This document shows, piece by piece, positions 34,022 to 42,553 of a stretch of 64,000 nt of DNA. The notes under the pieces were generated by a model that was not told where the DNA came from, made no database searches, and worked only from the letters and a program-made list of their open reading frames with translations. How positions within the stretch are numbered: position 1 is the stretch's first letter; each line of letters begins with the position of its first letter. Origin of the DNA: Rhizorhapis sp036570425 (GTDB taxonomy: Bacteria > Pseudomonadota > Alphaproteobacteria > Sphingomonadales > Sphingomonadaceae); the NCBI GenBank assembly GCA_036570425.1, contig DATCYF010000003.1, forward strand, positions 186,001 through 250,000, in the 5' to 3' direction. The translations under genes and the position numbers were made by a program.

Positions 34022-34857
34022 AACTGATTTTGCTGCCGGCGATTGCCGGCATGGTCGTTGCACATCCCGCACTCGGGCAGGCCCGAGCCGAACCTTCCAC
34101 ACTCAAGACGGTACAATCGGCGACGCGCAGCGCGACCATCGAGCCGGCGACGACCGGTTTCGTGAATGGCGCGCTGGTCTACCCCTACAGCGAGGGGACG
34201 ATCTTTCAGGTCTATGCCGCGCCAGGGTTGGTCACCGACATCGCGCTTCAGCCGGGTGAGAACCTGGTTGCCGTCGCGAGCGGCGATACGGCCCGCTGGG
34301 TCATTGGCGACACCACCAGCGGCTCCGGCGAAGGCAAGCAGACGCATGTGCTGGTCAAGCCATACTCGGCCGGCCTGCTCACTAACCTCGTCATCACCAC
34401 CGACCGCCGTGCTTATCACGTCCGGTTGATCAGCACCTCGGGTACCGCGCTGTCCTCGATGCACTGGACCTATCCGCATGACGAGCTTCTTGCCCTCCGG
34501 CGCAAGGCGGATGCCGCAGAGGCGGCGGCGCCCGTTGCTACCGGTCTCTCGGTCGAGCAGTTGCATTTCAACTATGCTATCAGCGGCGATCGGCCGGCGT
34601 GGCGTCCGGTCCGCGCATTCGATGACGGCGCCAAGACCTATGTCGAGTTCCCACCTTCACTGGGCACTGGCGAAGCGCCGCCACTGTTCGTCGTCGGCAC
34701 TGACGGGAAGGCCGAACTCGTCAACTACCGGCTGCGAGGCCGCTTCTATGTCGTCGATCGGATCTTCGATGCCGCCGAATTGCGGTTGGGCCTGAAGAAG
34801 CAGCAAGTCGTCCGCATTGATCGCGTGCGCCCATTCTCCAAGAGGAGGGGCGCATGA
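34018..34857 (+). CDS. trbG: P-type conjugative transfer protein TrbG (VirB9 family)
   Basis: 279 aa with a signal peptide (to about residue 20) and the VirB9 domain: NGALVYPYSEGTIFQVYAAPGLVTDIALQPGENL and the C-terminal TYVEFPPSLGTGEAPPLFVV. Outer-membrane core component that partners TrbI. Overlaps both neighbours by 4 bases. Confidence 0.95.
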   Translation: MKLILLPAIAGMVVAHPALGQARAEPSTLKTVQSATRSATIEPATTGFVNGALVYPYSEGTIFQVYAAPGLVTDIALQPGENLVAVASGDTARWVIGDTTSGSGEGKQTHVLVKPYSAGLLTNLVITTDRRAYHVRLISTSGTALSSMHWTYPHDELLALRRKADAAEAAAPVATGLSVEQLHFNYAISGDRPAWRPVRAFDDGAKTYVEFPPSLGTGEAPPLFVVGTDGKAELVNYRLRGRFYVVDRIFDAAELRLGLKKQQVVRIDRVRPFSKRRGA

Positions 34858-36032
34858 CCGACGCCGTCGCTGCCGACCCACCCGCTTCCTCACCCGCAAA
34901 GGTCGACCCGGAAACGTTGAGCATCCGCTCCCGCGTCCCACGCGCGATCCGCTTCCGTCGCGGCGCGATCATCGGCGCTGCCGCGCTCGGGTCGGCGAGC
35001 CTCATGGGGATCGCATGGATGGCCTTGAAGCCGCAGGTCTTCAGGCAGGTTGCCCAGGAGAGCGATCTCTCGCAGCCGATGGCAAAGCCAGGCACGGATG
35101 CACTCTCCGGCCTCCCGAGCAGCTACGCCGATGCGCCGAAGCTCGGACCGCCATTGCCCGGCGATCTCGGTCGCCCGATCCTGCGTGCACAGGAACGGAC
35201 AGAGGGCGCAGTCGCGCCTTCGGCGGCGGACGCCGCCCGGCAGCAGCGCCTTGCGGGTATCAAGGCGGCACGGGAGTCCGGTCTGATGGTGCAGATCGCG
35301 ACCACCCCCAGCACCTCAGGACCTGCACCGGTGGCCGACATGGAACCGCTGCCAAGCGTGCCCGGCGAAACTCCGCCTTCCGACGCCATCCGCAAGGAAC
35401 GGTTCGCCTCCGCACTGGACCGCAGCGGCGATCACAATTCCGGGGGACTGGCGGCGCCACTTTCGCCCAACAGCTTGCTTGCTGGCAGCGTCATCGCGGC
35501 GAGCCTCATTACCGGGCTCAATTCCGACCTGCCTGGCATGGTCACCGCACAGGTAACGCAAAACGTCTTCGACACAGTGACAGGCAGCATTCTTCTGGTG
35601 CCGCAGGGCGCTCGCCTCATCGGCAAGTATGACAGCGTGGTAGCCTTCGGCCAGCGGCGGGCACTGGTGATCTGGCAGAGGCTGATCCTGCCCGACGGTA
35701 GTTCCCTGCGGCTCGACAACATGCCGGCCACCGACGCCGCGGGCTATGCGGGGCTGGCCGACAGGGTGGATTTTCACACATGGGCGCTGCTCAAGGGCGT
35801 CGGAGTCGCGACAATGCTTGGCGTCGGTTCCGAACTGACGATCTCGGGCGAGAGTGATCTCGTCCAGGCGATCCGGGAGTCAGCCCAGTCGAACACGGCG
35901 CGCGCTGGCGACCAGATCACGCAGCGCAATCTCGACATTCAGCCAACCATCACGATCCGTCCCGGAGCGCCGGTCCGCGTACTGGTGACCCGCGACCTGA
36001 TACTCGCGCCATGGCGCGGAAAGGCAAGCTAA
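34854..36032 (+). CDS. trbI: Conjugal transfer protein TrbI (VirB10 family)
   Basis: 392 aa. One membrane helix (about 40-60), a proline-rich periplasmic linker and the C-terminal VirB10 domain with NSLLAGSVIAASLITGLNSDLPGMVTAQVTQNVFDTVTG and LIGKYDSVVAFGQRRALVIWQRLILPDG. Links inner and outer membrane complexes. Overlaps trbG by 4 bases. Confidence 0.96.
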   Translation: MTDAVAADPPASSPAKVDPETLSIRSRVPRAIRFRRGAIIGAAALGSASLMGIAWMALKPQVFRQVAQESDLSQPMAKPGTDALSGLPSSYADAPKLGPPLPGDLGRPILRAQERTEGAVAPSAADAARQQRLAGIKAARESGLMVQIATTPSTSGPAPVADMEPLPSVPGETPPSDAIRKERFASALDRSGDHNSGGLAAPLSPNSLLAGSVIAASLITGLNSDLPGMVTAQVTQNVFDTVTGSILLVPQGARLIGKYDSVVAFGQRRALVIWQRLILPDGSSLRLDNMPATDAAGYAGLADRVDFHTWALLKGVGVATMLGVGSELTISGESDLVQAIRESAQSNTARAGDQITQRNLDIQPTITIRPGAPVRVLVTRDLILAPWRGKAS

Positions 36033-36033
36033 C

Positions 36034-36264
36034 ATGGCCGACCTCAAGCTTAGTAAGTTGCCTGATCGCACACCCGTGAAGCTCTCGATCACCATCACGC
36101 CGGATCTCCAGGCTGATCTTCACGCTTATGCAGAGATCTATGCATCCGCCTATGGTGTCGAAGAGCCGATCGTCGAATTGATTCCCGCGATGCTCGCTGC
36201 CTTTCTGGAGAGCGACCGCAACTTCGTACGCTCCCGCGCCACCGCCCTCCGGAGGCAGAAATGA
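36034..36264 (+). CDS. DUF2274 domain protein
   Basis: 76 aa, beginning MADLKLSKLPDRTPVKLSITITPDLQADLHAYAEIY and ending VELIPAMLAAFLESDRNFVRSR, the whole of DUF2274. The fold looks like a ribbon-helix-helix DNA-binding unit. The family regularly closes trb operons of this ICE type; function unknown. It begins 1 bp after trbI and overlaps the following HTH gene by 4 bases. Confidence 0.9.
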   Translation: MADLKLSKLPDRTPVKLSITITPDLQADLHAYAEIYASAYGVEEPIVELIPAMLAAFLESDRNFVRSRATALRRQK

Positions 36265-36449
36265 TTGAGCGCGGATGGGAGAAGAAGCTGGAGCCTCTCA
36301 CGGTTCGCGTAGCCACCGCGGTACGGATCACCGGCCTCAGCCGCTCGCGCATCTACGAGCTGATACAATCGGGCGATCTTGAGACAGTCAAGGTGGGCCG
36401 GGCGACACTGATCCAGTACCAAAGTCTAAAAGTGCTCACACAGAACTGA
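36261..36449 (+). CDS. Excisionase-type helix-turn-helix protein
   Basis: 62 aa; VRVATAVRITGLSRSRIYELIQSGDLETVKVGRATLIQYQSL is a MerR-like HTH_17 domain of excisionase/AlpA type. Being last in the trb operon it may be a second directionality factor or a transfer regulator. It differs clearly from the RdfS-like protein at 3479-3709. Confidence 0.85.
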   Translation: MIERGWEKKLEPLTVRVATAVRITGLSRSRIYELIQSGDLETVKVGRATLIQYQSLKVLTQN

Positions 36450-36726
36450 ATGGCGGTTTGTTGGCCGCCTTCTGCCTCTCCGACTTAAAGCGGTGCCTTG
36501 GAGAAAGCTGACGTTCGGCCGCGTGAATGACGGTGGCAGCAGCCGACCCAACGCCGGTTGTTCCAATCCGTGCCGGTAAACGTCCGATCCTGCCGAAAGC
36601 GATCCTTCGCGCTCGTAAAAGCGTACGATGGGGAAGGCGCCCTAAAACAGCTATTGTTCGGCCGTGAAAATGGCGATCTCGTTGCCGCGGTTGGTGGGGG
36701 TAGCTTTGGCAATTTGGGCAAGCGAA

Positions 36727-37263
36727 CTAAAAGACCCTATGGATTTCGCCTGAAAGGTGGCCGAGTTGATATTCTTCAAATCGGAATTTCCGTCTATCTG
36801 CATCGAGTTCGACAAAATAGCCGAGTCCATAGCCGCACACATGTTCGGGTAACGCTCGTCCGTCCGCCGACCAGACGTCGTCATACGAGGTTTTGGTTAG
36901 CGCTCGCAGCCTAACCCGGTCCTTTTGCTTCTCGCGCTCGGGATGCGACAAACGCTTCATCTCGATAGCGATCAAATTGTCGCGCTCCACGACCCGCCCG
37001 CGGCTATGCAGGATGAGGTCGCACGTGATCCGTACGACATGCATCGTCTCGTCGAGAATCGTCTTTACCTGTCCGCCCTGCTTGCGGTTATATTCGGTGT
37101 CGGCTCGATACCCGTCATAGCCCGCCTCGACCGCTGCCATCTCCAGTAAGGGCGCCCACCGTGCGCAAAGATTGCGTTCGCTCGTGCCGTGGAGAATATT
37201 TTCTGCCTCGCGCTCGGTGAACTGCTCGAACGAGCGGAAAAACAGTTCTCGAAGATCGTCCAT
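36727..37263 (-). CDS. Predicted PD-(D/E)XK nuclease-like protein, fourth gene of the ABC-3C operon
   Basis: 178 aa. I do not recognise a named family, but the middle reads as a nuclease core: TCDLILHSRGRVVERDNLIAIEMKR, with an Asp before a small hydrophobic strand and E-x-K on the next strand (IAIEMK). The preceding SERNLCARWAPLLEMAAVEAGYDGYRADTEYNRK supplies the usual N-terminal helix with a Glu. The start at 37263 has a GGGGGAGG box about 7 bases upstream that lies just behind a 16-bp hairpin. It is on the same strand as the three-gene ABC-3C locus and 60 bp downstream of it, so it may be a DNA-cutting partner. Confidence 0.65.
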   Translation of the reverse strand: MDDLRELFFRSFEQFTEREAENILHGTSERNLCARWAPLLEMAAVEAGYDGYRADTEYNRKQGGQVKTILDETMHVVRITCDLILHSRGRVVERDNLIAIEMKRLSHPEREKQKDRVRLRALTKTSYDDVWSADGRALPEHVCGYGLGYFVELDADRRKFRFEEYQLGHLSGEIHRVF

Positions 37264-37278
37264 TGCCGCCTCCCCCTG

Positions 37279-37321
37279 ATCCGGTCACAGAGGTCACACT
37301 CAGGCACCTCTGTGACCGGAT
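37279..37321 (-). repeat. 16-bp perfect hairpin between ABC ATPase and nuclease-like genes
   Basis: ATCCGGTCACAGAGGT (37279-37294) and its exact inverse at 37306-37321 around an 11-base loop. There is no T run on the minus strand. It lies 2 bp past the ATPase stop and directly before the ribosome site of the next gene, so it may tune the ratio of the two by partial termination, processing or translational masking. Confidence 0.85.
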
Positions 37322-37323
37322 AT

Positions 37324-39219
37324 TCAATTCAGCGAGCGTGCTGCACGCTCATATCTGCGCCCCACGACCAGCTCTGGACGGTCAAGCTCCGGCGCAATCT
37401 TTGAGGTCGTGAAGATGATCTGATGCGGAACCCTCGCTGCCTCGGACATGGCGGCAAGCAGGCGTTGGAAATTCCAGGACCTCTCCTCGACCATCCCCTT
37501 GTCCTCAACATTATCCAGCAGCATCCAGCGCGGAAGGTTGAAGCGCTGATCAAGGAGCGCGGCATCAAGCATCCCCGCCGCGAAGCTGTTCTTCAGGATC
37601 ACCATCCCGCTGGCGCTTCCTGCCCGGTTCTTGTCGCCATTGATCGCGATCCAGTCACCGGAGAATTCGAAAGAGACGTTCGCCACCTCGCCAAAATCGC
37701 TGTGCTCCTGGAGATCCTTGTCCAGCAAGGCCTTTGTCCGGTTCGAAATTAGCGTGAGCGCCTCGCGTTTTCGGTTCCCCTGCGCCCGTGAAATCGCTTC
37801 AATTTCCGCCTTGAGGCGGGTCACCCGCGAATTCAGATCCTCCTTGGCATCTGATGCGGCCTTGATCTGCTTCGCCAGTTCCAAGCGCTTCTGGAGGCCT
37901 TCCAGTTCACTATCGATGAAGCCGGTCTTGCGGCTCAACTCTGCAATAGCGCTTTCGCGGCCGGTCACGGTTCCAGCGTCGGCCAACTCGATCGTCGAGG
38001 TAGCGCGTCTCAGCGCCTGCCGCGCCACTCGCAGCTGTCCGGATTTCTGGGCTCGTTCCGCGTGTCGTTCCGTCTGAAGCGCCTCGGATTCCTTCAATTG
38101 CATCTGCAGATCGAGACGCACCGCCAGCGTCCTTGAATCATCGCCTCCCTCAAGTCGGCGCGTATTGCACAGCTGGCAATGGTCGGCATGCTTCGGTTCG
38201 ACCGGTGCGAAGCATGACGGACAATATTCGAAGGCGAGATGCCCAAGGGCAAAGAATGTCACGGAGGAATCGTCGAAGTCCGACAGCGATTGCTTGAGGT
38301 GACGTATGAAATCCTCTGCGTCGTCGATCTCGAAGTCGAGAACTTCGATCTCGTTGACGAGCCGGGCTACCTGGCGCCTAGCCTTGGTGTAGTCGCGGAG
38401 TGCGGAAGCCCTCATCCGCTTTAACTCATCTTGATCCTCACTGGACTCCGAGGAATCGACCAAATCTCGGATGGACTTCAACAATTCCGACCGCTCGGTT
38501 TCCAGTTTCGCGATCGAGACCTGGATATGCTCGATGAGAATGTTCTCACCATACCCCGATGCCACGGCGACGAGGCTGCGATACGCCGTTGCCGCCGCCT
38601 CATATTGCTTCTCGGTCTCGCGCAGCGCGATCTGTTTTTCGTACAGATCGTATCCCCCCACGCCGGTCAGCAAGTCGCCAACCGCCTGTCGCGTTTGCCA
38701 AGTGTCAAAATTCTCGACCCGAAAGATCCGCTGCACCGGTGTGAGCTGGTCGACATACAGGATACGCAGCAGCTGGTGCATCGTGATGTTGCTCGCGCCG
38801 TCGCTGATGGACTCAGGGAGTCCGATGGCCCGGAACAGCACTTGGCTAAAACTATATCCATGTTCCGGTCGCTTGTAGCCGAGCAGCTGCCAACCATCGT
38901 TCGGCGAAGAAAGCGCATTGTTCATGTCGCCGAAATAGATCGACATGGGCCGCAAGCCGTCCGTGGATACGTCGCGACGAAGGGTAAGCGTGCCTGCCGG
39001 CGTCAGAATTTGTAGATACACGCGTTCCGCGCGCGAGGCCGATTCTTTCCATTCGCGTAGATCCCCGCCGAGACCGAAATAGATGAAATCCGCCAAGGTT
39101 GACTTGCCCGAGCCGTTCGAGCCGTGGATGATGTTCACCCCTGCGTGAAACGGCTCGTCGTAAAGCACATTTGCCCCGCGAGTGATGAGCATCCGCTCGA
39201 TGCGAAGAAAGGCGCTCAT
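37324..39219 (-). CDS. Rad50/SMC-like ABC ATPase of an ABC-three-component (ABC-3C) system
   Basis: 631 aa. Walker A HGSNGSGKST at residues 32-41; a Walker B-like WMLLDNVED at 565-573 near the C-terminus, where both halves of the ATPase head meet. The central part (about 190-500) is coiled-coil, interrupted by a zinc hook: Cys333-x2-Cys336 and Cys348-x2-Cys351. This is a compact Rad50 architecture. It overlaps the middle component by 4 bases. In ABC-3C systems (defined computationally by Aravind and colleagues) the ATPase is thought to sense aberrant nucleic acid or protein-DNA complexes and release an effector. Confidence 0.85.
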   Translation of the reverse strand: MSAFLRIERMLITRGANVLYDEPFHAGVNIIHGSNGSGKSTLADFIYFGLGGDLREWKESASRAERVYLQILTPAGTLTLRRDVSTDGLRPMSIYFGDMNNALSSPNDGWQLLGYKRPEHGYSFSQVLFRAIGLPESISDGASNITMHQLLRILYVDQLTPVQRIFRVENFDTWQTRQAVGDLLTGVGGYDLYEKQIALRETEKQYEAAATAYRSLVAVASGYGENILIEHIQVSIAKLETERSELLKSIRDLVDSSESSEDQDELKRMRASALRDYTKARRQVARLVNEIEVLDFEIDDAEDFIRHLKQSLSDFDDSSVTFFALGHLAFEYCPSCFAPVEPKHADHCQLCNTRRLEGGDDSRTLAVRLDLQMQLKESEALQTERHAERAQKSGQLRVARQALRRATSTIELADAGTVTGRESAIAELSRKTGFIDSELEGLQKRLELAKQIKAASDAKEDLNSRVTRLKAEIEAISRAQGNRKREALTLISNRTKALLDKDLQEHSDFGEVANVSFEFSGDWIAINGDKNRAGSASGMVILKNSFAAGMLDAALLDQRFNLPRWMLLDNVEDKGMVEERSWNFQRLLAAMSEAARVPHQIIFTTSKIAPELDRPELVVGRRYERAARSLN

Positions 39220-39731
39220 ACCACTGGCCCTCGTGCTGGCAGGCCTGCGCGCTTGAAAAGATTGTCTTTCCCCGACATCGGCAGCGATGCAAGATCAACC
39301 ACCAGGAAGCGCATCAGCGCTGCGTCGTCGGTATTTCGTTCAGTCGCTTTCGCGAGAATCTCCGCAGGAACCTGCTCAAATTCGAGACTGGCGTATCGAT
39401 CTCGCAGGGCATCGCGCTTCAACAGTCCAAGGCCGGTAAGCTGTTTCAGCGCGGTCGCCTGATAAATTTGCAGATCCTGCCAGACGGACGCGGTGCCTGG
39501 CAGGCGGACAAAGGTCGATTTCTCGGTGTCGCTTCGTAATTCTCGAAAGCGCGCCTTGATCTCCGACGGAAGCGAAAGTCGCTCCAGCATGACGGGGAAC
39601 ATCAGGAACATGTCAAGCACGCGGAGCTGTTCGAGTGGCATGGCCTCGCCCTTGGCGCATAGCAGACGCACCATGCGGAAAACGCAATGATATGGGTCGC
39701 GCGATGCGAACCAGACGCGGAACTCAGACAT
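39216..39731 (-). CDS. ABC-3C system middle component
   Basis: 171 aa. The N-terminal half, FRMVRLLCAKGEAMPLEQLRVLDMFLMFPVMLERLSLP, and IYQATALKQLTGLGLLKRDALRDRYASLEFEQVP match the pattern of ABC-3C middle components, small winged-helix-like adaptors between effector and ATPase. The ATG at 39731 overlaps the effector stop by 8 bases and the end overlaps the ATPase start by 4, so the three are made together. Recognition is by family pattern and context, not by a search. Confidence 0.72.
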   Translation of the reverse strand: MSEFRVWFASRDPYHCVFRMVRLLCAKGEAMPLEQLRVLDMFLMFPVMLERLSLPSEIKARFRELRSDTEKSTFVRLPGTASVWQDLQIYQATALKQLTGLGLLKRDALRDRYASLEFEQVPAEILAKATERNTDDAALMRFLVVDLASLPMSGKDNLFKRAGLPARGPVV

Positions 39732-41010
39732 TGTCCCACGCCAGATGGCAATTGCCTGCCAAGTAATACAAGGCGCCGTCGACCAAGCCCGCGGTAATTT
39801 GCCCTTCACTGGTCGAGTGTGCCGACACGCATGGCTCGACAACATGCTCCTGAACGACTCGGTCGACCGCAGCAATGTCGGCGCCATGAGCGATCTCGCG
39901 GACTACATGCCGGTTGAACCGGGACTCAACGTCGGCCATGAGCTTGGCGTACCGCGTCACCGCCGATGGCTGTGCGATATGCCGCTGGAGCGTCATATTG
40001 AATCGCTCTTTCTTCCGCTTCGCATCGGCTACCGCGTAGGTTCGCCCCGCGTCGGCCAGCTTCTGCTCGAGATCACGGCGATCCCCGTCGGCAAGCGTAA
40101 TATAGTACTGAAAATCAGACAGGATTTCAGCATCAAGTTCCGTGGGAGCACCCTCAGAAGTGGCGGATTGCCCCCCGCCGCAGGGTTCTGGTTGGGCGGC
40201 GCTGGCGGCTTCAAACTCGGCAGTCGGCGGCGTTATCTTCTTGAGCAACTGGCGGATGAAAGCGCACACCGACTTGAAGACAGGCGCCGTGCGCGTGGCT
40301 GGCTTGCAGATGGTGATATGGTCTGTCTGCACGCCGATCGGCTCACAGCCAGTCACCCCCGGGTTAGCCGTGACCTTATCGACAACATGGACGCCATAGG
40401 TCTTTTCTGTCTCAAAATAGGCGCGAACCGCTACGCCCTGCCGCGCGACCCATGACCTGAAGAAGTCGTTCAGATCGACTAGATTGTCGTCGCCATACGC
40501 AAGCTGCTTCGCTTGCTTGCTCAGAAATTGCCGCACGAGCACATCGAGCGTCTTGGCTGCCTGCGCGCCCTGATGCGGCGTTGCCAAAAACGCAACACCG
40601 GTGACCGAACGGCCAATTTCGATGAAATCAGGGCTCAAGGACTCTGAGCAGCGACGAAGCATCTGCTTGACGATTAAGCCGCCAAGGCTGTGCGCAACCA
40701 GCAGGGTGTGTGGCGCGCGTTCCTCGCGGCTTGCCAACCCGTCCGCCATGATGAGTGCAAGATCCTGGATGGATGCGCCATCACCGGAGAGGACGCTCGC
40801 GAACTTCGTGGAATCATATCCGACTGTGAATATCCGGCACGTGGGAAAGTCCGTGGCGAGCCACTCAAGCCAGGACTCCTCCTCTGACGAACGCCAAGTC
40901 TCGAATTGATCGCCGCCGAGGCCATGGACGAAGACAATGTCCAGTACCGCAGGGGGTGGCGACGTCAGCCGCGGTCGCGCGAATACTTCTACCGGCCCCT
41001 CGTTCGACAT
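39724..41010 (-). CDS. ABC-3C effector: alpha/beta hydrolase fused to ABC-3C C-terminal domain
   Basis: 428 aa. The N-terminal 230 residues are a SERAC1-like lipase fold: DIVFVHGLGGDQFETWRS, the nucleophile elbow AHSLGG with Ser108, then VAFLATPHQGAQAAK; the catalytic His is not certain. A linker (about 270-300) leads to a helical C-terminal domain with ILSDFQYYITLADGDRRDLEQKLADAGRTYAVADAKRKKERF and VVREIAHGADIAAVDRVVQEHVVEP, which I take as the ABC-3C partner domain. The start is ATG at 41010; a GTG two codons upstream also fits. Predicted action: lipid or ester hydrolysis that damages the cell when the ATPase is triggered. Confidence 0.78.
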   Translation of the reverse strand: MSNEGPVEVFARPRLTSPPPAVLDIVFVHGLGGDQFETWRSSEEESWLEWLATDFPTCRIFTVGYDSTKFASVLSGDGASIQDLALIMADGLASREERAPHTLLVAHSLGGLIVKQMLRRCSESLSPDFIEIGRSVTGVAFLATPHQGAQAAKTLDVLVRQFLSKQAKQLAYGDDNLVDLNDFFRSWVARQGVAVRAYFETEKTYGVHVVDKVTANPGVTGCEPIGVQTDHITICKPATRTAPVFKSVCAFIRQLLKKITPPTAEFEAASAAQPEPCGGGQSATSEGAPTELDAEILSDFQYYITLADGDRRDLEQKLADAGRTYAVADAKRKKERFNMTLQRHIAQPSAVTRYAKLMADVESRFNRHVVREIAHGADIAAVDRVVQEHVVEPCVSAHSTSEGQITAGLVDGALYYLAGNCHLAWDNV

Positions 41011-41424
41011 TCCCACCCCAAAGCAAATTTCGTCGCTTATTCGATAACCGCTCCGTAGCGGAGCGACTAATTTCCGTCACAGAAAATCGCAACGGGAACG
41101 GGGTTTCTAGCAAAATATGCTCTTAGCCATCGGTTATTCGGACACCTGCTCATTCTCTGTCGTCCCATCGTGTCCGATGGACAAACGCTGTATGTCTGCT
41201 CCTGACCAGCCCTGCCGCTCGACGCGTCGCTTGGGAACGGCGGTAAAGTCCCACCTGCCGCCTCTCCAGCTGCGTGGAGCTACATTCGCTTTCGCACTTG
41301 TCAGACCCCTTGAACTGTCTGAGATGCAGGTGCTTAGGTGTCAAAGGGACGTCGTTCTGCGCGCGGGCGCTTGCTATGATAGAAGCGCCCGCTCGCGGCA
41401 CTTGGCGGGAAGCGATGCATTCGG
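41011..41424. other. 414-bp gap holding the ABC-3C promoter region
   Basis: Next to the effector start lies CGCTCCG-TAG-CGGAGCG (41049-41065), a compact dyad that may be an operator or the leader hairpin of the ABC-3C operon. The sequence here is less GC-rich than its surroundings. The remainder up to the decarboxylase-like gene shows no credible gene on either strand. Confidence 0.45.
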
Positions 41425-41903
41425 TCAAGACAGTCCCGCCTTATCCAGTCCGAACGCCTTGTCCTGCGAGCCAAGCACCGACTGGAACGCGATCGAGGCG
41501 CGATTCCAGGCGTTGATCACCATCACCATATAGGTGAGGTAGATCATCTCATCTTCGGAGAATTGCGCGCGCGCCTTGGCATAGATGTCGTCTGGCACGC
41601 CGTGCGCCGACAACCGCGTGAGCGCTTCGGTCCATTCCAGCGCGGCGCGCTCGCGATCGCTGAACAAGGTCGATTCCCGCCCGATGGCGACATGGTGAAG
41701 ACGAAGCTCCCGCTCACCATGAAGCCTAGCCTGCTTGATATGCATGTCTAGGCAGAAGGCGCAGCCGTTCAGCTGCGACGCGCGTATCTCGACCAGGCTC
41801 AAGATGCCCTGCTCGACGGGCCCTTCTTGAGTGCCAATGTGAGCTCTGTCAGTTTCTGCGTCAGCGCCGGCACCTGGCGCATGTGATCGATGCGGTCGGA
41901 CAT
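41425..41903 (-). pseudogene. Carboxymuconolactone decarboxylase / AhpD-like protein, frameshifted near its N-terminus
   Basis: The start MSDRIDHMRQVPALTQKLTELTLALKK at 41903 is in one frame, and the rest, GPVEQGILSLVEIRASQLNGCAFCLDMHIKQARLHGERE, in another. The break is in AAGAAGGG near 41822-41828, one base short of continuity. Together they give a normal AhpD-like protein of about 158 aa with the C-x-x-C-x3-H centre (GCAFCLDMH). The second frame has no start of its own. Lies 30 bp behind the first decarboxylase-like gene in an ECF41-controlled operon. Mutation or base-calling error. Confidence 0.82.
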
Positions 41904-41933
41904 GTCGTATAACTCCAATGTATTGAGAATGAC

Positions 41934-42389
41934 TCAGGCCTTGGCCTTCACGGGCAGCCGGAACGGCGCGCCGAGCCGATTGAAGGCATTCATTGCCGCG
42001 ATCGCGATCGTCAGGTCGACCAGGTCGCGCGGCTCGAAGGCCGCCGCAGCCGCGGCATAGGCCTCGTCCGAAGCATGCGTCTCGCTGACCCGCGTCACCT
42101 CTTCTGCCCAGGCGAGGGCCGCGCGATACTGCGGGTCGAATAGATACGGCACCTCCGCCCAAACCGGCAGCAGCACAACCTTGTCGAGCGGCATCGTCTT
42201 GAGGAGGTCACGCGTGTGCAGATCGATGCAGTGCGCACAGCCGTTGATCTGCGACACCCGCAGAAACACCAGATGGATCATCTCCTCCGGCAGGTTGGTG
42301 CCCGTCGTGACATAATGATGCACCCCAAACAGGGCCCGCGCACCGTGGGGCGCCACTTCATGCCAGACCAGCCGCTCAATCTCGCTCAT
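41934..42389 (-). CDS. Carboxymuconolactone decarboxylase / AhpD-like protein
   Basis: 151 aa. The redox centre is CAHCIDLH within VFLRVSQINGCAHCIDLHTRDLL, the AhpD core. Members of this family reduce peroxides or act on small ring compounds, and are the commonest targets of ECF41 sigma factors. The start at 42389 is supported by AAGGA upstream and by the promoter at 42437-42463, which excludes the longer frame. Confidence 0.9.
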   Translation of the reverse strand: MSEIERLVWHEVAPHGARALFGVHHYVTTGTNLPEEMIHLVFLRVSQINGCAHCIDLHTRDLLKTMPLDKVVLLPVWAEVPYLFDPQYRAALAWAEEVTRVSETHASDEAYAAAAAAFEPRDLVDLTIAIAAMNAFNRLGAPFRLPVKAKA

Positions 42390-42436
42390 GCTTTCATCCT
42401 TCTTTGCAGCAGCGCCCAATCGACGCTCGCTACTCT

Positions 42437-42463
42437 GACGAGGCAGGTCACGGGCATGTGACA
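42437..42463 (-). promoter_or_regulatory. ECF41 promoter for the decarboxylase-like operon
   Basis: On the minus strand TGTCACA (42463-42457), a 16-bp spacer and CGTC (42440-42437), the recognised ECF41 promoter pattern. About 45 bp from the decarboxylase-like ATG. Confidence 0.85.
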
Positions 42464-42496
42464 TGGCGGGCGAAATTTCAGATCTCCCGGCAAGCG

Positions 42497-42523
42497 TGTC
42501 ACACTGCGATGGGCTGGCTCGTC
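42497..42523 (+). promoter_or_regulatory. ECF41 promoter for the sigma factor gene
   Basis: TGTCACA (42497-42503), a 16-bp spacer and CGTC (42520-42523), the same boxes and spacing as the divergent promoter 34 bp away. It implies autoregulation, and places transcription after the upstream in-frame ATG at 42509, supporting translation from 42554. Confidence 0.85.
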
Positions 42524-42553
42524 AGACCCAAGAAGCAAAGGAGGCGGCGCAAG

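Noticed and set aside
41117..41533. Plus-strand frame of 138 codons between the ABC-3C operon and the AhpD-like gene
   Set aside because: Composition unlike a protein, overlaps the real AhpD-like gene antisense, and has no domain.
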